Origin: Gracilaria gracilis
Taxonomy: Eukaryota > Rhodophyta > Florideophyceae > Gracilariales > Gracilariaceae
Length of the DNA stretch: 64,000 nt
Reading direction: 5' to 3'
Assembly: GCA_030374805.1 (NCBI GenBank)
Contig: JARGSG010000195.1
Location: 310,001-374,000 of the forward strand
Below the pieces are notes generated by a model. It was not told where the DNA came from. It ran no database searches and worked only from the letters and a program-made list of their open reading frames with translations. Positions 53,362 through 63,538 of the stretch are shown here, piece by piece (the stretch's first letter is position 1; each line of letters opens with the position of its first letter). A program made the position numbers and the translations under genes.

Positions 53362-54267
53362 AGGCATGACTGTTGCTGCTGCTGCTGCTGTTGGTTTTGT
53401 TTGTGCTCCAAAGGAAGACTGCAGCAACGACGCGTCCAAAGTGTGGATGCTGTGGTCGCACTTGCCGTATTGCCAGACGGACGAGACGGCGCGCGACGAG
53501 CGCTTCTTGCGACTTTTGTACGAAGTGCACCTCGCCAGCGCCAGGCGATGGGTCGCGCCCAAGTCGTGGCATAAGAGTTGAACAGTGGGCAAGGCGGCGG
53601 GCGGAACGGCAAGCGGGGTGGCGGAGAGCGGGCGGGGCGGCGGTCGGAGCGGCAGGCGAGGCGGTGGGCGGAGCAGCGGGCGGAGCGGCAGGCGGGGCGG
53701 CGGGCGGAGCGGTAGGCGGGGTTGCCGGCGGCGTGCACGGAAACGCGCACGGAGGGGCGTCGACAAGCAGTGGTGGGATGAGCGAGACGGCGGACACGGT
53801 GGTAGACGGGGCGGGCGACAGGAAAGATGGTGCGCGCGGCGGTGCATCGTGCGCATCCGGTTCAAAGAGTTTGAAGAAGGGGGCGCCGTTGGGCGACTCC
53901 TCAGCAAGGAGCTCGAAATGTCAGCGGTGGCGGCTGTGTGCGCCGGGTGCGCTATGGCGGTGGCATTGTCGGCGGCGGCACGACGTCGTGAGCGTTGTTT
54001 GGGCGGAGGGAAGAGGTCGTCGGAAAGAAGAACGGCGCCGGTGGTGTTGGGTGCGAAAGAATGATGGTGCACCACATTGAGCAGCATTTTACTGAAATCG
54101 TTTGTGTGGAGGGCAGCGGACGCGAATCGGCGCCGTCGTCGCTTGCTTCCTCCGTTCCACTCAAAAGTCTCCCAGAATCGGAAGCCCCCGAACGGTTTTC
54201 ACTGGGCTAGATTTGTTATTAAAATAAAGGTTAGGAGCTTGGTGTGTTTTTCTGTCGAAGAAAAGAG
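53362..54267 (+). repeat. CG-rich low-complexity tail of the pogo element
   Basis: After the transposase stop the element carries a CTG-like GCT tract (about 53370) and degenerate GGCGGGCGGAGCGGCAGGC-type repeats (about 53590-53745), followed by unassigned CG-rich sequence up to the right inverted end. Long open frames on both strands here are compositional. Confidence 0.6.
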
Positions 54268-54737
54268 TGCACCACAATGCCCTCCCGAGGAAGGTAGATA
54301 CTACATCGTACCAACGGTATCTGCAGCTAGAGATACGAAGGTTACCAACCATAGTTACAGCACATCCATGCGCGTCGCTATCACAGTCCTGGCAATCTGC
54401 GCGCAGCCGCGTTGAAGCAGCGCGCAGCACCCTTCGGACCCTTCGCACCCCACAACTTTACGCCACCTTCCACCGCTTTCTTCCTCTTCTTCCCCTTCTC
54501 ATTCGAGCCGCTGGCTTGCTTCCCGCCTGCGCTTCGGGCTTCCTTCCTGCCCGCCCCTTCTTGCCCCCGCTGTATCCCTTCCGTAAGCTTCACGTAACAC
54601 CTCCCTACCTTCTCCTTCGTCGCGCTTGTTGCGCTCGTTGCGTTCGCACCGAGCATGCAGCCGCACCCAGCCGCGCAAGCTCGCTTGCCGCCAGAACAGC
54701 CGCAGCTCAAGTCTCGTCTCTACGTCCAGCTTTTCTC

Positions 54738-55422
54738 ATGGTTCGGATTGTAAGCTACCACCCATCCTGTTGGCAGCTCACCTCTCACTTCGTCACGTCA
54801 ACGCGCCAACTAACCAACGCTTTTCTCGTGCATCCGTCATGCCTCAAGGCTTATAGCAATACTCCACCTCTTTGAGGGTCACAGCGTTGGAATACTGCAG
54901 TTCATATTGTCACTCATAGGCATTTACGCCAGCTGGGATGACGTGACCAATCGCGTCGCCTTTGTGTGGACCTACGCAATCGGCTGCGCCGTCTTCACAG
55001 TCCTCGACATTCTTTACCTCATCATTCTAGTCTGCGCTGCCTCCAACACTCTCCGCGAAGCACTGGTCAACTTCGTCGTGTCCAACACCTTCCCAAACCT
55101 CGCCTCCTCCCTCGACAAGTTGCTCGCCGAACTGGCCACCGACATTCATTTTTTCTCCATATTCTCCGCCGTCACCAGCGTTCTTTTCGACACCATGGCT
55201 GCATACTGGGCGTTTTCTCTTCACAACGACGCGCTGGGAGCTATTGCTTCCTCCGAACTGCGAATGCCCGTCCTCCGAGCTCAACCGTCATACGTGAGAC
55301 CGCGCGTCGCAGGCTTTGGAACCATGTCTCGTCCACCGCAAAACAGCCCGTCACCGCGCGCACTACAACCTTTTCCAGGCCGCGGACATCGACTGGGAGC
55401 CGAAGACCCTTCAATGTTGTAG
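54738..55422 (+). CDS. Small multi-pass membrane protein, unrecognised
   Basis: Proposed exons 54738-54749 (MVRI; donor GTAAGC) and 54877-55422 give 185 residues in one frame. An acceptor at 54900 (CTGCAG) also keeps the frame but would shorten the first membrane helix, so 54876 is preferred. A CTAAC branch-like site lies at 54810. Hydrophobic segments: SVGILQFILSLIGIYA (about 7-22), VAFVWTYAIGCAVFTVLDIL plus YLIILVCAA (about 31-60), and FFSIFSAVTSVLFDTMAAYW (about 95-115). The tail is Pro/Arg-rich and cytosolic in character. No family recognised. The 440 bases between the pogo end and the start hold no other feature. Confidence 0.55.
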
Positions 55423-55709
55423 AGAGTTTAATCAAGTGCATATTATCATTCCCCACAAGCATGTGCATAGCGGTTGCGAGCACACGAATACATCATCTAA
55501 CGGATAAATGCGATTTGTCCACGTTTGTCAAGGTTGCTCTCCACAAAAGTGACTTTACAAGCAAACAAAGCAGTGCAGCATTATGTAACTGTTTCATCGA
55601 CGCACGACATAGCTCAACGAGTGCAACACTCATCCTCGGCACGCTGTATGTGTTTCACTACCTCGCCAAACTGAATAGAATGAAGATTAGTTGATAAGTT
55701 TCCCAGAGC

Positions 55710-57053
55710 TTATGCGGGTGTCGGAATCGCCTTGGGTCGAATAACCGCTTCCGCAGTTCGGCAGCCCGCATCCTTGCCGAACTCCGTGTGGCCCTGTTGT
55801 GTCAACACGGTGATGACATCCTCCCCCAGCAGCTCCACCATGCAAGCCTCGGCAAAGCCATCTAACTCGCTGCTGTCCATAAGCGCCTTGAAGCAATTCA
55901 CCGCGTTGCAATGCGCCGTTTTTTCAGGCAACATCATCGCAACAGAATTGCTCCGGCACATCATCTGCGTCACCTCATCGACGCTGGACAGCCCGTCGCC
56001 CTCCAGCCCAAAGCTGCAAGACTGCTCGTGCGCAAACGCACGCACAAAGTTTCTGCAGTCTTCGATGGACGACAGCTTGCCATCGAGATTCTTGGCCTTG
56101 GCACTGTAGTACCTCTGCTCGCATAACCGCGCAAGTGCACCAACTGTAGCCTCGTAAGTGCGCGAAAGCTTGCGCGTTCGATCTAATAGGAGGCCCCGTA
56201 GCGCCTCACGTCGATCGGGGGCATCAATTCTAAAACTATTGCCACATCCGGTGAACGCAAAGCTGAACTGTTCGACACACGAGGCGTCTACAGGCATAGG
56301 TAGCACTACAGTGTTGTTCGCGAGCGGGCTGCAGTCCAGACCCAAACTGGCCATATCTGGAAACATACTTTCATCTTCGGGATCTATAAACTTGGACAAC
56401 GGAGGCTCGTTGACGGTGTACAAACGCTGAAAGTTTAAGGGCGGAACACGATTTTCTGCAATGAACGACAAGACATGTAGAAACAGTGGGGTGTCAGCAT
56501 GTGTTCCGAGCGTGGCAGTGATTGAACAGAACGCGGTTGGAAACTTACCGTCAGACGGAGTTTTGTTAGACAGAGTTGAAGGAGGATTTCTCGGCGAGGT
56601 GGCCGGTGAACGCAAGTTGTGCGAGGAGGGATTGTCCGGGAGCGTCTTGGTGGCATATCGCCCAGGCAATTGACCAGCATTTGCTCTTCTCGACCTGGAG
56701 CGAGGCTTCTTTCCATATTGGGGGACGATTGCGCCCTCGCTCGGAACCTTGCGTATGGCAGAGCGTTTTGCGGACAAGTCGGGCGACGCCGGCTGCGACG
56801 CGGGCGACGGTACCTTTCGAGAAGCCTTCTTCGACGAGGGAGGAACGTGAAACGGGACGGCGTCATGACGCTGAACAGCTGTAAGATTGCCATTGTCATC
56901 CTTGTACAAAAGAAGCTTGCCCTTCTTATAACGCACGCCGCAGGCGTTGCACAGGGTCTTGGGACCGTCGGGACCAGCGCGCCACAGGGGCGTCTCCGTG
57001 TTGTGGCAGTGAACACATTGTAAACGAAGAGCAGGGTCTGCTATCTTCCCCAT
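55710..57053 (-). CDS. GATA-type zinc-finger protein
   Basis: From ATG 57053 an unbroken frame of 447 residues begins [20 protein letters not shown]. The zinc finger is C13-x2-C16-x18-C35-x2-C38 with [19 protein letters not shown], followed by [11 protein letters not shown], the canonical GATA DNA-binding module. Residues 70-160 are Ser/Pro/Lys/Arg-rich and disordered. The C-terminal 270 residues ([40 protein letters not shown]) form an unassigned folded, helical region. The upstream frame is open to 57740 but CG-rich and non-conserved in character, so the ATG just before the finger is the likely start. Expected to be a nuclear transcription factor binding GATA sites. It converges on the membrane-protein gene. 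Confidence 0.85.
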   Translation of the reverse strand: MGKIADPALRLQCVHCHNTETPLWRAGPDGPKTLCNACGVRYKKGKLLLYKDDNGNLTAVQRHDAVPFHVPPSSKKASRKVPSPASQPASPDLSAKRSAIRKVPSEGAIVPQYGKKPRSRSRRANAGQLPGRYATKTLPDNPSSHNLRSPATSPRNPPSTLSNKTPSDGKFPTAFCSITATLGTHADTPLFLHVLSFIAENRVPPLNFQRLYTVNEPPLSKFIDPEDESMFPDMASLGLDCSPLANNTVVLPMPVDASCVEQFSFAFTGCGNSFRIDAPDRREALRGLLLDRTRKLSRTYEATVGALARLCEQRYYSAKAKNLDGKLSSIEDCRNFVRAFAHEQSCSFGLEGDGLSSVDEVTQMMCRSNSVAMMLPEKTAHCNAVNCFKALMDSSELDGFAEACMVELLGEDVITVLTQQGHTEFGKDAGCRTAEAVIRPKAIPTPA

Positions 57054-58530
57054 GGATTGAGGACGGGACACGGGACACGGGACACGGCGACACGGCGACG
57101 AAGACGGTGCGAATGCGGGGACGCAGGGCGCGCAGCGTGCGCCCGTACGAGCGGAGTGCGGCTTGAAGAAGCGATCCGGCAGTGGACGACAGTGACACAG
57201 GCACCGACGGCAAAGACCAGGATGGCAGCGAGCAAGAAGAACAGTCGGGCAGCTCAGGGAGCAGGTGGTGAAGAAGCAGACGACGAGCCGGGGCGGACGA
57301 AGATGGTGCGTTTTGACTTGACGGGGGCGACGGCTGGAGGGCGACGAGCGCGACGGTCGACCGGCGGCGGCGGCGGCGGCGGCGGCGGCGCGGCCGACGT
57401 GCACCCGTCGAGCGCGGCGTCCGTACGCCCCTGCAAAAATTATCGAAAAATAGGGGTGGACGGCGAGCGGCGCGGTGAGAGGCGGCGGCCACGTGCGACG
57501 CCGCGCGCTGAGTGGCGCGCGTGGCGGCGCGCAGATGGCGCGAGATAGATGATGGCGCACGCTGGCCAGCTGGCCACGTGGTGAGCACAACAGGTGCTCT
57601 TCTCTTGCGTTGATTTTGAAGTCAGAAGTTGCGCGCGCTTTTGCGCAACGTGTCGATGGGCCGACGGCCCAGGGCCGTGCGTGAGAGCGGCGTGCACGAC
57701 GACGTGCTCTGCGCGCACGCCATTGGCAGGTGTGAGCCACACGCTGCTGGCGGCGGCGAGCGCTGAAAGCTGGCGCAGCTGACTGCGACGCGACTTGCGC
57801 TGGGGCGATATTACAGGGTAACGTGCTTCAAACGTGCCTCCAAACGTGATCCACGCGTGTGGCGTGAGCGGCGTGTGCAGCATGGTTGACGTGGGCGATG
57901 TGGGCGATGAGGGCGATGTGGGCGATGTGGGCGATGTGGGCGATGTGGACGACGTGGGAGATGCGGGCGATGTGGACGACGTGGGAGATGCGCGCGATGT
58001 GGACGACGTGGGAGATGCGCACGATGTGGACGACGTGGGAGATGCGCGCGATGTGGACGACGTGGGCGACGTGGACACGCGCGAGCTCTCCTCCACTGGC
58101 GGCGGTGCGTTTGCGCTGACGTCATGCGAGTCCAAGTCATCGGCGGCGCATCGGCGCATCGGCAGCTCGGCGCGGCGCTGATGTGGCGCCGAATGGGCGC
58201 GCGGCGACACGTGCGGCGTGCGCGCTGGCGCGTGGCATTGGTTGTTTCCGAGCCGCTTTCGCTCCGCGCCGCGTACGACGCGGCCGCGAGCTGCCGCCGC
58301 TTGTCGCAGCGGCGTGGCGGACGCGTTGCGCCGCGCTGTGGCACGCTGAGCGCGCGGCGCTCGCCGCCGCGCCTGTTCACCGCCGCAGCCTCAGCCGTGT
58401 GTACCGCCAACTGCTTACAAGAGCGCAGTGCCCGCCGTGTTCGTACCGGCTGCTGCCGTCATGTTCCCCATGGCTTGTTGTTCCGCTTTGCTTGCTGTTG
58501 ATCCTTGCTCATCCATTGTCTTCCTTCCTG
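57054..58530. promoter_or_regulatory. CG-rich bidirectional spacer between GATA and Ser-rich genes
   Basis: About 1.5 kb lies between the divergent starts at 57053 and 58531. It is CG-rich and holds a (CGG)n tract at about 57363-57400 and a 27-base minisatellite (57891-58079). All long frames in it, on both strands, look compositional. It must contain both promoters. Confidence 0.6.
57891..58079 (+). repeat. Minisatellite with 9- and 27-base periodicity
   Basis: The left part repeats GATGTGGGC about six times with changes. The right part has four to five copies of a 27-base unit built of three 9-mers (GATGTGGAC, GACGTGGGA, GATGCGCGC). The higher-order unit evidently arose from the simpler 9-mer. 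Confidence 0.85.
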
Positions 58531-60063
58531 ATGCCTCGTCGCTCTCGTCCGCATTCGTTTCTTCCGCGACGCCGCCGTGAACTGTCGTCCTCTCTCGCGT
58601 CGCCGCCGCCGCCTTCCAAGCCGCCCGAGACGCTCCAACCGTTTGCGCACGTGTGCGTGGCTGACTTTGTCGATGTGCCTTCCAGCCGCTTTGCCGACTC
58701 TTCGTTTCCGCCTCAGCATAAGCTAACACACCCGCCTTCGTACGACTTCTTCAGCGCTTCACATACCGCTCAACGTCGACCCCCACCTGCGCGCGCTCCG
58801 TCTGCCGTCGTTACCAATCCGCAATACTTTGGCGCGCTCCCGTACGAGTGTGCGTCCGACTCATCGCTGCACTCTTCGAGCTCGGGCAACAGCTCTGCAT
58901 CCATAGATTCCAATGTGTACGTGATTGAGAATTCCCACCATTTGTCCAATCTGCTCACCATCGTTGCGCCCTCCAAGCAGCACCAGCAACAGTCATCATC
59001 ACACCGTGTCACCAAGCCTGCTCCGACCTTTCGTCGCCCTTTTCACACTGTCAAAAGTTCCACCCCCGTGAGCGAGCAGGAAATTCGCTCCGACGAAACC
59101 GACCTCTATGAAGGGCATCTGGAAGATTTGCGCTTTCAGGATGCTACCTCTGACGAAACGGACAGTCTTTCTCGCGAGATAGCGTCGGAACGGGAGGAAG
59201 TATCCTCCACCTGTGTCACTGATGTGGAACCCTTCTTGCAGACAAGTCCTCAACTCTCTGATTCACCTCAGTTGCCTGTCACGCGGTATTTCAGTCCTCG
59301 CACAGAATCGGACACTTCCCTGTTCTCGCAGTCATCAATTCATGCACCTTCGCTCACGGACCTTTGCACTATAAGGTCAGTTGAAAGCAGTGATGAACTG
59401 TTTCGCCTACATTCGCGCAGTCATTCTCCACTCATCACGCGCGTGGAAAGCTTGTCTGCTGATGATGCTGTACATTCCAACCGCAACCTGATGTGTCAGA
59501 ATCCAGCTTCGCCGACAAAGTACACATTTAAACCAACTTACAGACGTTCTTCACGGCAAGTATCATCATCAGATCCTTCACTACATCAACCAGTTCCAGT
59601 GTTTCAGGCAGAGCGCCATTGCACCCCTATCAATCCACAGCTTTCTAAACAAGAGGTATGTCACAGAAAAAGTTATTCCTTCTCGAGCTTGTCAAGTCAA
59701 ACCAACTCTGAGCCTCTCACACTAGCCGCTATCAAAAAAGCCGTGGATATTATTGATCCCCGAGTTGTATTCAGCATTGCACAGTCACAATCACTCGCTT
59801 TTGCAGCGGCTGGATTATTTCGAAAGAAGAGAGACAGCGAAGAGACGTTCAACTCCTCATGCACGGAGTATTACGAGGACGACTACACTCGATTCCTCGA
59901 GAAAAAACATTGCTTGTCCCCTTCCAGGCTCACCCAACACCCATACATATGCAAGATGATGAATTATGATGGCTGGTCTCTTCGTAGCTCAAAAGTAGAT
60001 CTTCGAAGTGACTCAACATTGTCTATACCAACGTCTGATGAACATTATTTTCCGGCTTCATGA
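58531..60063 (+). CDS. Serine-rich, mostly disordered protein, unrecognised
   Basis: ATG 58531 (MPRRSRPHSFLPRRRRELSS) gives 510 residues. The frame is open upstream to 58183 but with extreme CG content, so the later ATG is preferred. The protein is rich in Ser, Pro, Thr and Asp with many acidic-Ser clusters (SSASIDSNVYVIENSHHLSN, SDETDSLSREIASEREE). Near the C terminus (about 425-470) SEPLTLAAIKKAVDIIDPRV followed by VFSIAQSQSLAFAAAGLF is the only stretch that looks folded. Many S/T-P and acidic sites suggest phosphorylation (inference). No known domain. Confidence 0.6.
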   Translation: MPRRSRPHSFLPRRRRELSSSLASPPPPSKPPETLQPFAHVCVADFVDVPSSRFADSSFPPQHKLTHPPSYDFFSASHTAQRRPPPARAPSAVVTNPQYFGALPYECASDSSLHSSSSGNSSASIDSNVYVIENSHHLSNLLTIVAPSKQHQQQSSSHRVTKPAPTFRRPFHTVKSSTPVSEQEIRSDETDLYEGHLEDLRFQDATSDETDSLSREIASEREEVSSTCVTDVEPFLQTSPQLSDSPQLPVTRYFSPRTESDTSLFSQSSIHAPSLTDLCTIRSVESSDELFRLHSRSHSPLITRVESLSADDAVHSNRNLMCQNPASPTKYTFKPTYRRSSRQVSSSDPSLHQPVPVFQAERHCTPINPQLSKQEVCHRKSYSFSSLSSQTNSEPLTLAAIKKAVDIIDPRVVFSIAQSQSLAFAAAGLFRKKRDSEETFNSSCTEYYEDDYTRFLEKKHCLSPSRLTQHPYICKMMNYDGWSLRSSKVDLRSDSTLSIPTSDEHYFPAS

Positions 60064-60622
60064 GTGGGGGCTATTGAGTAAACTCCTTCACATAATGTAT
60101 TTGTTAATGACTCACAAAGTAATTTTCTTCAGATCTCGAATATATCATGAATGTATGTAAAGTTATGGACTTAAGAAGAAGTTTTATCCAAAACAAGCCA
60201 ATACTGGCCGTTGCTTCATCATGACAAAGCGGGCTGCCAGATGTATATTGGGTAGTATTGCCCGTTAAGTGTCTGACAACTGACGGAAAAGGACCAGTGT
60301 TTAACTTGCACGACACCTCTATGACTTGATTGTTCTCATTGTATCCGAAGAAAGGATCATGGGATCTGATAAATGCTAAACTAAAAACATCATCCTTTTT
60401 TCAAGAAATTCCTCGGCACATCATCGTCGTGTGCTGCTGATGTTCAAGGGCGACTCGAAAGGGGTTCGACAAGACCATTCACATAATCTGAACCGACGCG
60501 TTTAACAGGGTTGCGAAGGAATAGGATAATTGCAACGTGCGCAGCGTTATTTGCGGAACGCTTGGCTGATTTGTGTTACTTGCAGGAGCTTCTCAACATC
60601 ACCTGTGCCTAACATACTCTAG
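60064..60622. other. Spacer; first exon of MED4 probably hidden here
   Basis: No long frame. A splice acceptor (CTCTAG, ending 60622) precedes the MED4 frame, so the start codon should lie upstream. The ATG at about 60439 (MFKGDSKGVRQDHS) is one candidate but no convincing donor was found. Confidence 0.4.
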
Positions 60623-61509
60623 CAATCGAATAACCCGGAAGATAACCTTCTTCGCTTTCAATCGCTTTTGTTTTCTCTGACTACCGCATTAGAAACGGTG
60701 GAGTGTGCACTATCGATGGTTTTCAAGAATGAAGCAAGCAACGTTCCTATTCGTGACAGAGCACGAGACGAACTCCGCGAATGCCGTTCTTTAATAAGCA
60801 ATTTGTTTGTCGCTCAAGCTGACTTACTCAAGTCTGTGTACGTCGTTGCCATCCTATAATACATTTTGCTCCGCTGGTCTTCCTCTCATGGCTCATTGTT
60901 CATTGCCCTTGCTGACGTTGTGAACTGACTTTTCGATGTGAACTCAGACCCACGGGAAACGAAGATGTGAAAAGAGCAAAACGCGACATAACGAACGAGA
61001 GTGTACAAATTATGGAAAAGCTTGTAGCTCAAGTGAAGTCCTTCCATGCGGCCATCGAACAAGGTAAGAAAGTCCTGTCCATTATTTGAACCCTGACATC
61101 TATCTGACTAGTTGTTTGTCCTATGATAGTTCTTGAGCATCAGCGTTTGAATGGCATCATTGAGGAACTGCGCAAAGCAAACAGCGTAGAAGACGCTAAG
61201 ATCGCTCATCTGGGTGCTAACCTTCGGGCAGCCGAGTCTGTCATGCAAAACGCCTTGGATGAAGCCAAGCCTCGTCTTGCTGCGTTTAAGCGTGCGAACA
61301 AGCGCCCAGTAGACGTTGATGAAGTAATTAGCTATGGGTCGAAAATCAGCGCGTCTCTTTGTGCTCCGCCTGGATGGGATCCCTCTCAACCATTGGGCAA
61401 TTCTCTACCGCCAGGTCCGACGGAGGAAATGATGCGAGCCGGTAAGTTGGGAGCGATGGATATAGAAGCGGAGAAGGGAGGCGAGTCGCCTGAAAAGGCA
61501 AGCACATGA
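60623..61509 (+). CDS. MED4: Mediator complex subunit 4
   Basis: Exons 60623-60837, 60948-61063 and 61130-61509 join in phase (donors GTACGT and GTAAGA; acceptors CTCAG and GATAG) and give 236 residues. The N-terminal exon is unresolved. The sequence begins QSNNPEDNLLRFQSLLFSLT; a helical middle follows (KLVAQVKSFHAAIEQ, VLEHQRLNGIIEELRKANSV). It then has the MED4 hallmark DEVISYGSKISASLCAPPGW, which corresponds to the VI.YA..IS...APPG.. motif, and LPPGPTEEMMRAGKLG. MED4 is in the Mediator middle module, which links activators to RNA polymerase II. The tail is Glu/Gly-rich. Confidence 0.87.
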
Positions 61510-61651
61510 ACTTTTTTACTTCTGCGTTATGCTTAATCAGTAGCTTAAGTCCGATGGCGAAGAGTTAAGTCGAATAGATAGCAAGTGGAACAACAGCTGT
61601 CTATATCAGAAGCTTGACGATGTTCGCCAGCTTCTTTATCACCCGCAAGAT

Positions 61652-63130
61652 TTATTTGGAGTCGGGAGTACCTGTTCTTCGTTTCTTTGCGGCATAGAAT
61701 GGGGTTGACGCCGCGAAGTAACTGGAGCTCTCGACTGGTTTCATGGTGGGGAACGAGGTTGCGGCTGCGAGCTGAATCTCTGTGCCTGTGTGCACATCGT
61801 CTCTTCCCGATATGCCTAACTTTTCAGCTTCACTTTGTACATCTTTTTTCTTCTGTTTATCTAATCGTCTCTTTGCAGCCGAAGCGACGGAAGACGACTT
61901 CTTTGGCTTCACTCGCAGACTCTTGGACCCTTCAGCGCCTAGCATTCCTAAGCCTTCCCCCTCTAGTTCTCCATCTTGTTCTTGTACACCAAAAGACACT
62001 CGATTCGCTAATCGGCGCATTTCAGTGAGTCCCAGGCGTTCTTTTTCCTTTCGTGCACGCTTTCCACCGCGATGCCTCCGCTTTGCCTCATCACCAGGTA
62101 CAGGCAATGGTTTGAGAGTCCGGGCCGGTGGAGGCTCCATCCACTGCTCAAACTTTGCTTCGAGAGCCTTTCGGTAGCTTTGGCCCACGGTTCCGTCCAT
62201 CCTCTGGCGACCAAGGTCGACACGAGCAGCCAAGACTGCCTTGCCGGCTGTGACGTCCCCAGCCTTGGAGCGATATTGCTTTGGTAGACTTATCACAAGC
62301 GGACATGTGTGTATTACGCCTTCGTGAAGACGTGTTGTGCTTGTCGATGTTCCCTGAAGAGCTTTTCTTTTCTTCCCAAGAAGCTTAACGTTACAAGCAG
62401 GCATTTGTGCCAGTTCTTTCAGACCCCCGGCATGTCCTATGAGCTTTGCGGCTACGGCTCCGTCTGTAATGGCAACAAGATTTGGGGCAATAAGAGCAGC
62501 ATTTCGCTCAACATGATTTAGTAGTCGTGTTCTCCATGTGTCCAGTGTGAGCAAATCATGACACAGTTCGTAGACCAACTGAAGCTCATCGTCGTCTAGC
62601 AATCTCCCAGTAGTTGCAGACGCAGTCAGTTGAACTGTTATTGCTGTTCCGGATGGCAAGATGCTTCGCAAGTCTATTTTGGAAAGATCTTGCTCTGTTG
62701 CAGCCAGTTTCGCTACTTGGGCATATTCCATAGGATCGAAAATGAAAGTTTCAAGCTCCGGAAAACGAGGTGCGAAAGCTTTCTGAAGGGACTGGTGGAA
62801 CGCTTTGATATGGTCATCAATGACTGCGATGGCTGGAGCACAACGAATTAAGAGACCAGAAAGAACAACTTCCGATTCTGCATGAAGATCAATTTCTGCA
62901 AGTAGTGAGCATATCTGACCTTCGGTGGTTTTGTCTATATGAGAAACTCCATGTACTTTCTTCAAGGTACTACGGCTGTTCCCCCTTTCACTTATGGAAC
63001 CGTTCTCCGCGTTTCCCGATGCGACATCATCTGTCCCACTTACTTGTTCTGCTTTTTGTGTTTCTCTTAAATCTTCGTCTTCTCCGGAAGACTCGATATC
63101 ATTGAGAAACTGATCTGCTAGAGAGCTCAT
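61652..63130 (-). CDS. PRPF31: Pre-mRNA processing factor 31 (U4/U6 snRNP)
   Basis: An intronless 492-residue frame from ATG 63130 (MSSLADQFLNDIESSGEDED). The NOSIC/Nop core spans about residues 90-320, with APNLVAITDGAVAAKLIGHA, GGLKELAQMPACNVKLLGKK and AARVDLGRQRMDG. The Prp31 C-terminal block is RHRGGKRARKEKERLGLTEM followed by RRLANRVSFG (about 352-380). Prp31 binds the 15.5K-U4 snRNA complex and bridges U4/U6 to U5 in the tri-snRNP. Length and motif order match the family. It converges on MED4 with about 140 bases between the stops. Confidence 0.93.
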   Translation of the reverse strand: MSSLADQFLNDIESSGEDEDLRETQKAEQVSGTDDVASGNAENGSISERGNSRSTLKKVHGVSHIDKTTEGQICSLLAEIDLHAESEVVLSGLLIRCAPAIAVIDDHIKAFHQSLQKAFAPRFPELETFIFDPMEYAQVAKLAATEQDLSKIDLRSILPSGTAITVQLTASATTGRLLDDDELQLVYELCHDLLTLDTWRTRLLNHVERNAALIAPNLVAITDGAVAAKLIGHAGGLKELAQMPACNVKLLGKKRKALQGTSTSTTRLHEGVIHTCPLVISLPKQYRSKAGDVTAGKAVLAARVDLGRQRMDGTVGQSYRKALEAKFEQWMEPPPARTLKPLPVPGDEAKRRHRGGKRARKEKERLGLTEMRRLANRVSFGVQEQDGELEGEGLGMLGAEGSKSLRVKPKKSSSVASAAKRRLDKQKKKDVQSEAEKLGISGRDDVHTGTEIQLAAATSFPTMKPVESSSYFAASTPFYAAKKRRTGTPDSK

Positions 63131-63538
63131 AACCCAGAACAGCAGCCGGCAAAGACGCGATGTTTGGAACAGTGTACCATGTAGGAGCTTAGTAACTTCA
63201 CATGCATTCAGTAAATGTCAAAGACGCTAGCGTTACCTGTTACCTTTGTAACTCATTCCACTTCAAATCCCATTTACCGAAAAATACAAAACAAAGAAAC
63301 TGACCTCGATGACAGTATCTACACGGTACACGTACAGTACAGGGTAACGCTACCTGTATTTGCAGCCTTTAGGGCCTGAAATGTCTTTTTTCTGTGCTCG
63401 GAAAACTTCAACTCCATTCCGCCTATTCTTCAGACAGAAGCGCTCTTCGTTCTCTCATCGTAATCCGCCAACGTGTTCGGGCTTTGAAAATTCTACCATC
63501 CCTCTGCGACAAAGAGCTGCGTGCTGGTGAAAAAAGAA
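63131..63538. promoter_or_regulatory. Divergent promoter region
   Basis: 408 bases between the divergent starts of PRPF31 (-) and the dioxygenase-like gene (+). It contains the partly inverted pair CTAGCGTTACCTGTTACC (about 63227) and GTACAGGGTAACGCTACCTG (about 63338). The shared GTAACGCTA / TAGCGTTAC core of 9 bases could be a symmetric regulatory site. Confidence 0.45.

Larger units (their letters stand above)
50748..54294 (+). mobile_element. pogo/Tigger-like element with 27-base inverted ends
   Basis: Identical inverted ends of 27 bases (CCTTCCTCGGGAGGGCATTG..GCA at 50748-50774; reversed at 54268-54294) are flanked by TA on both sides (50746-50747 and 54295-54296). The transposase inside is of the DDE_1 (pogo) type, which uses TA targets. 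The perfect ends suggest a recent insertion. Inside the left end the core TGTGGTGCA is repeated once more at about 50784. Confidence 0.92.

Noticed and set aside
53119..54087. Long minus-strand frame (322 codons) in the pogo element, Pro/Arg/Leu-rich
   Set aside because: Antisense to the glycine tract and CG-rich repeats; composition explains the lack of stops and no motif is present.
57440..58410. Frames of 110-256 codons over the minisatellite and its flanks on both strands
   Set aside because: They are translations of the 9/27-base repeat and CG-rich DNA; equally open in several frames.
58183..58530. N-terminal extension of the Ser-rich protein
   Set aside because: Ala/Arg-rich CG-driven sequence unlike the rest of the protein; the ATG at 58531 is the better start.
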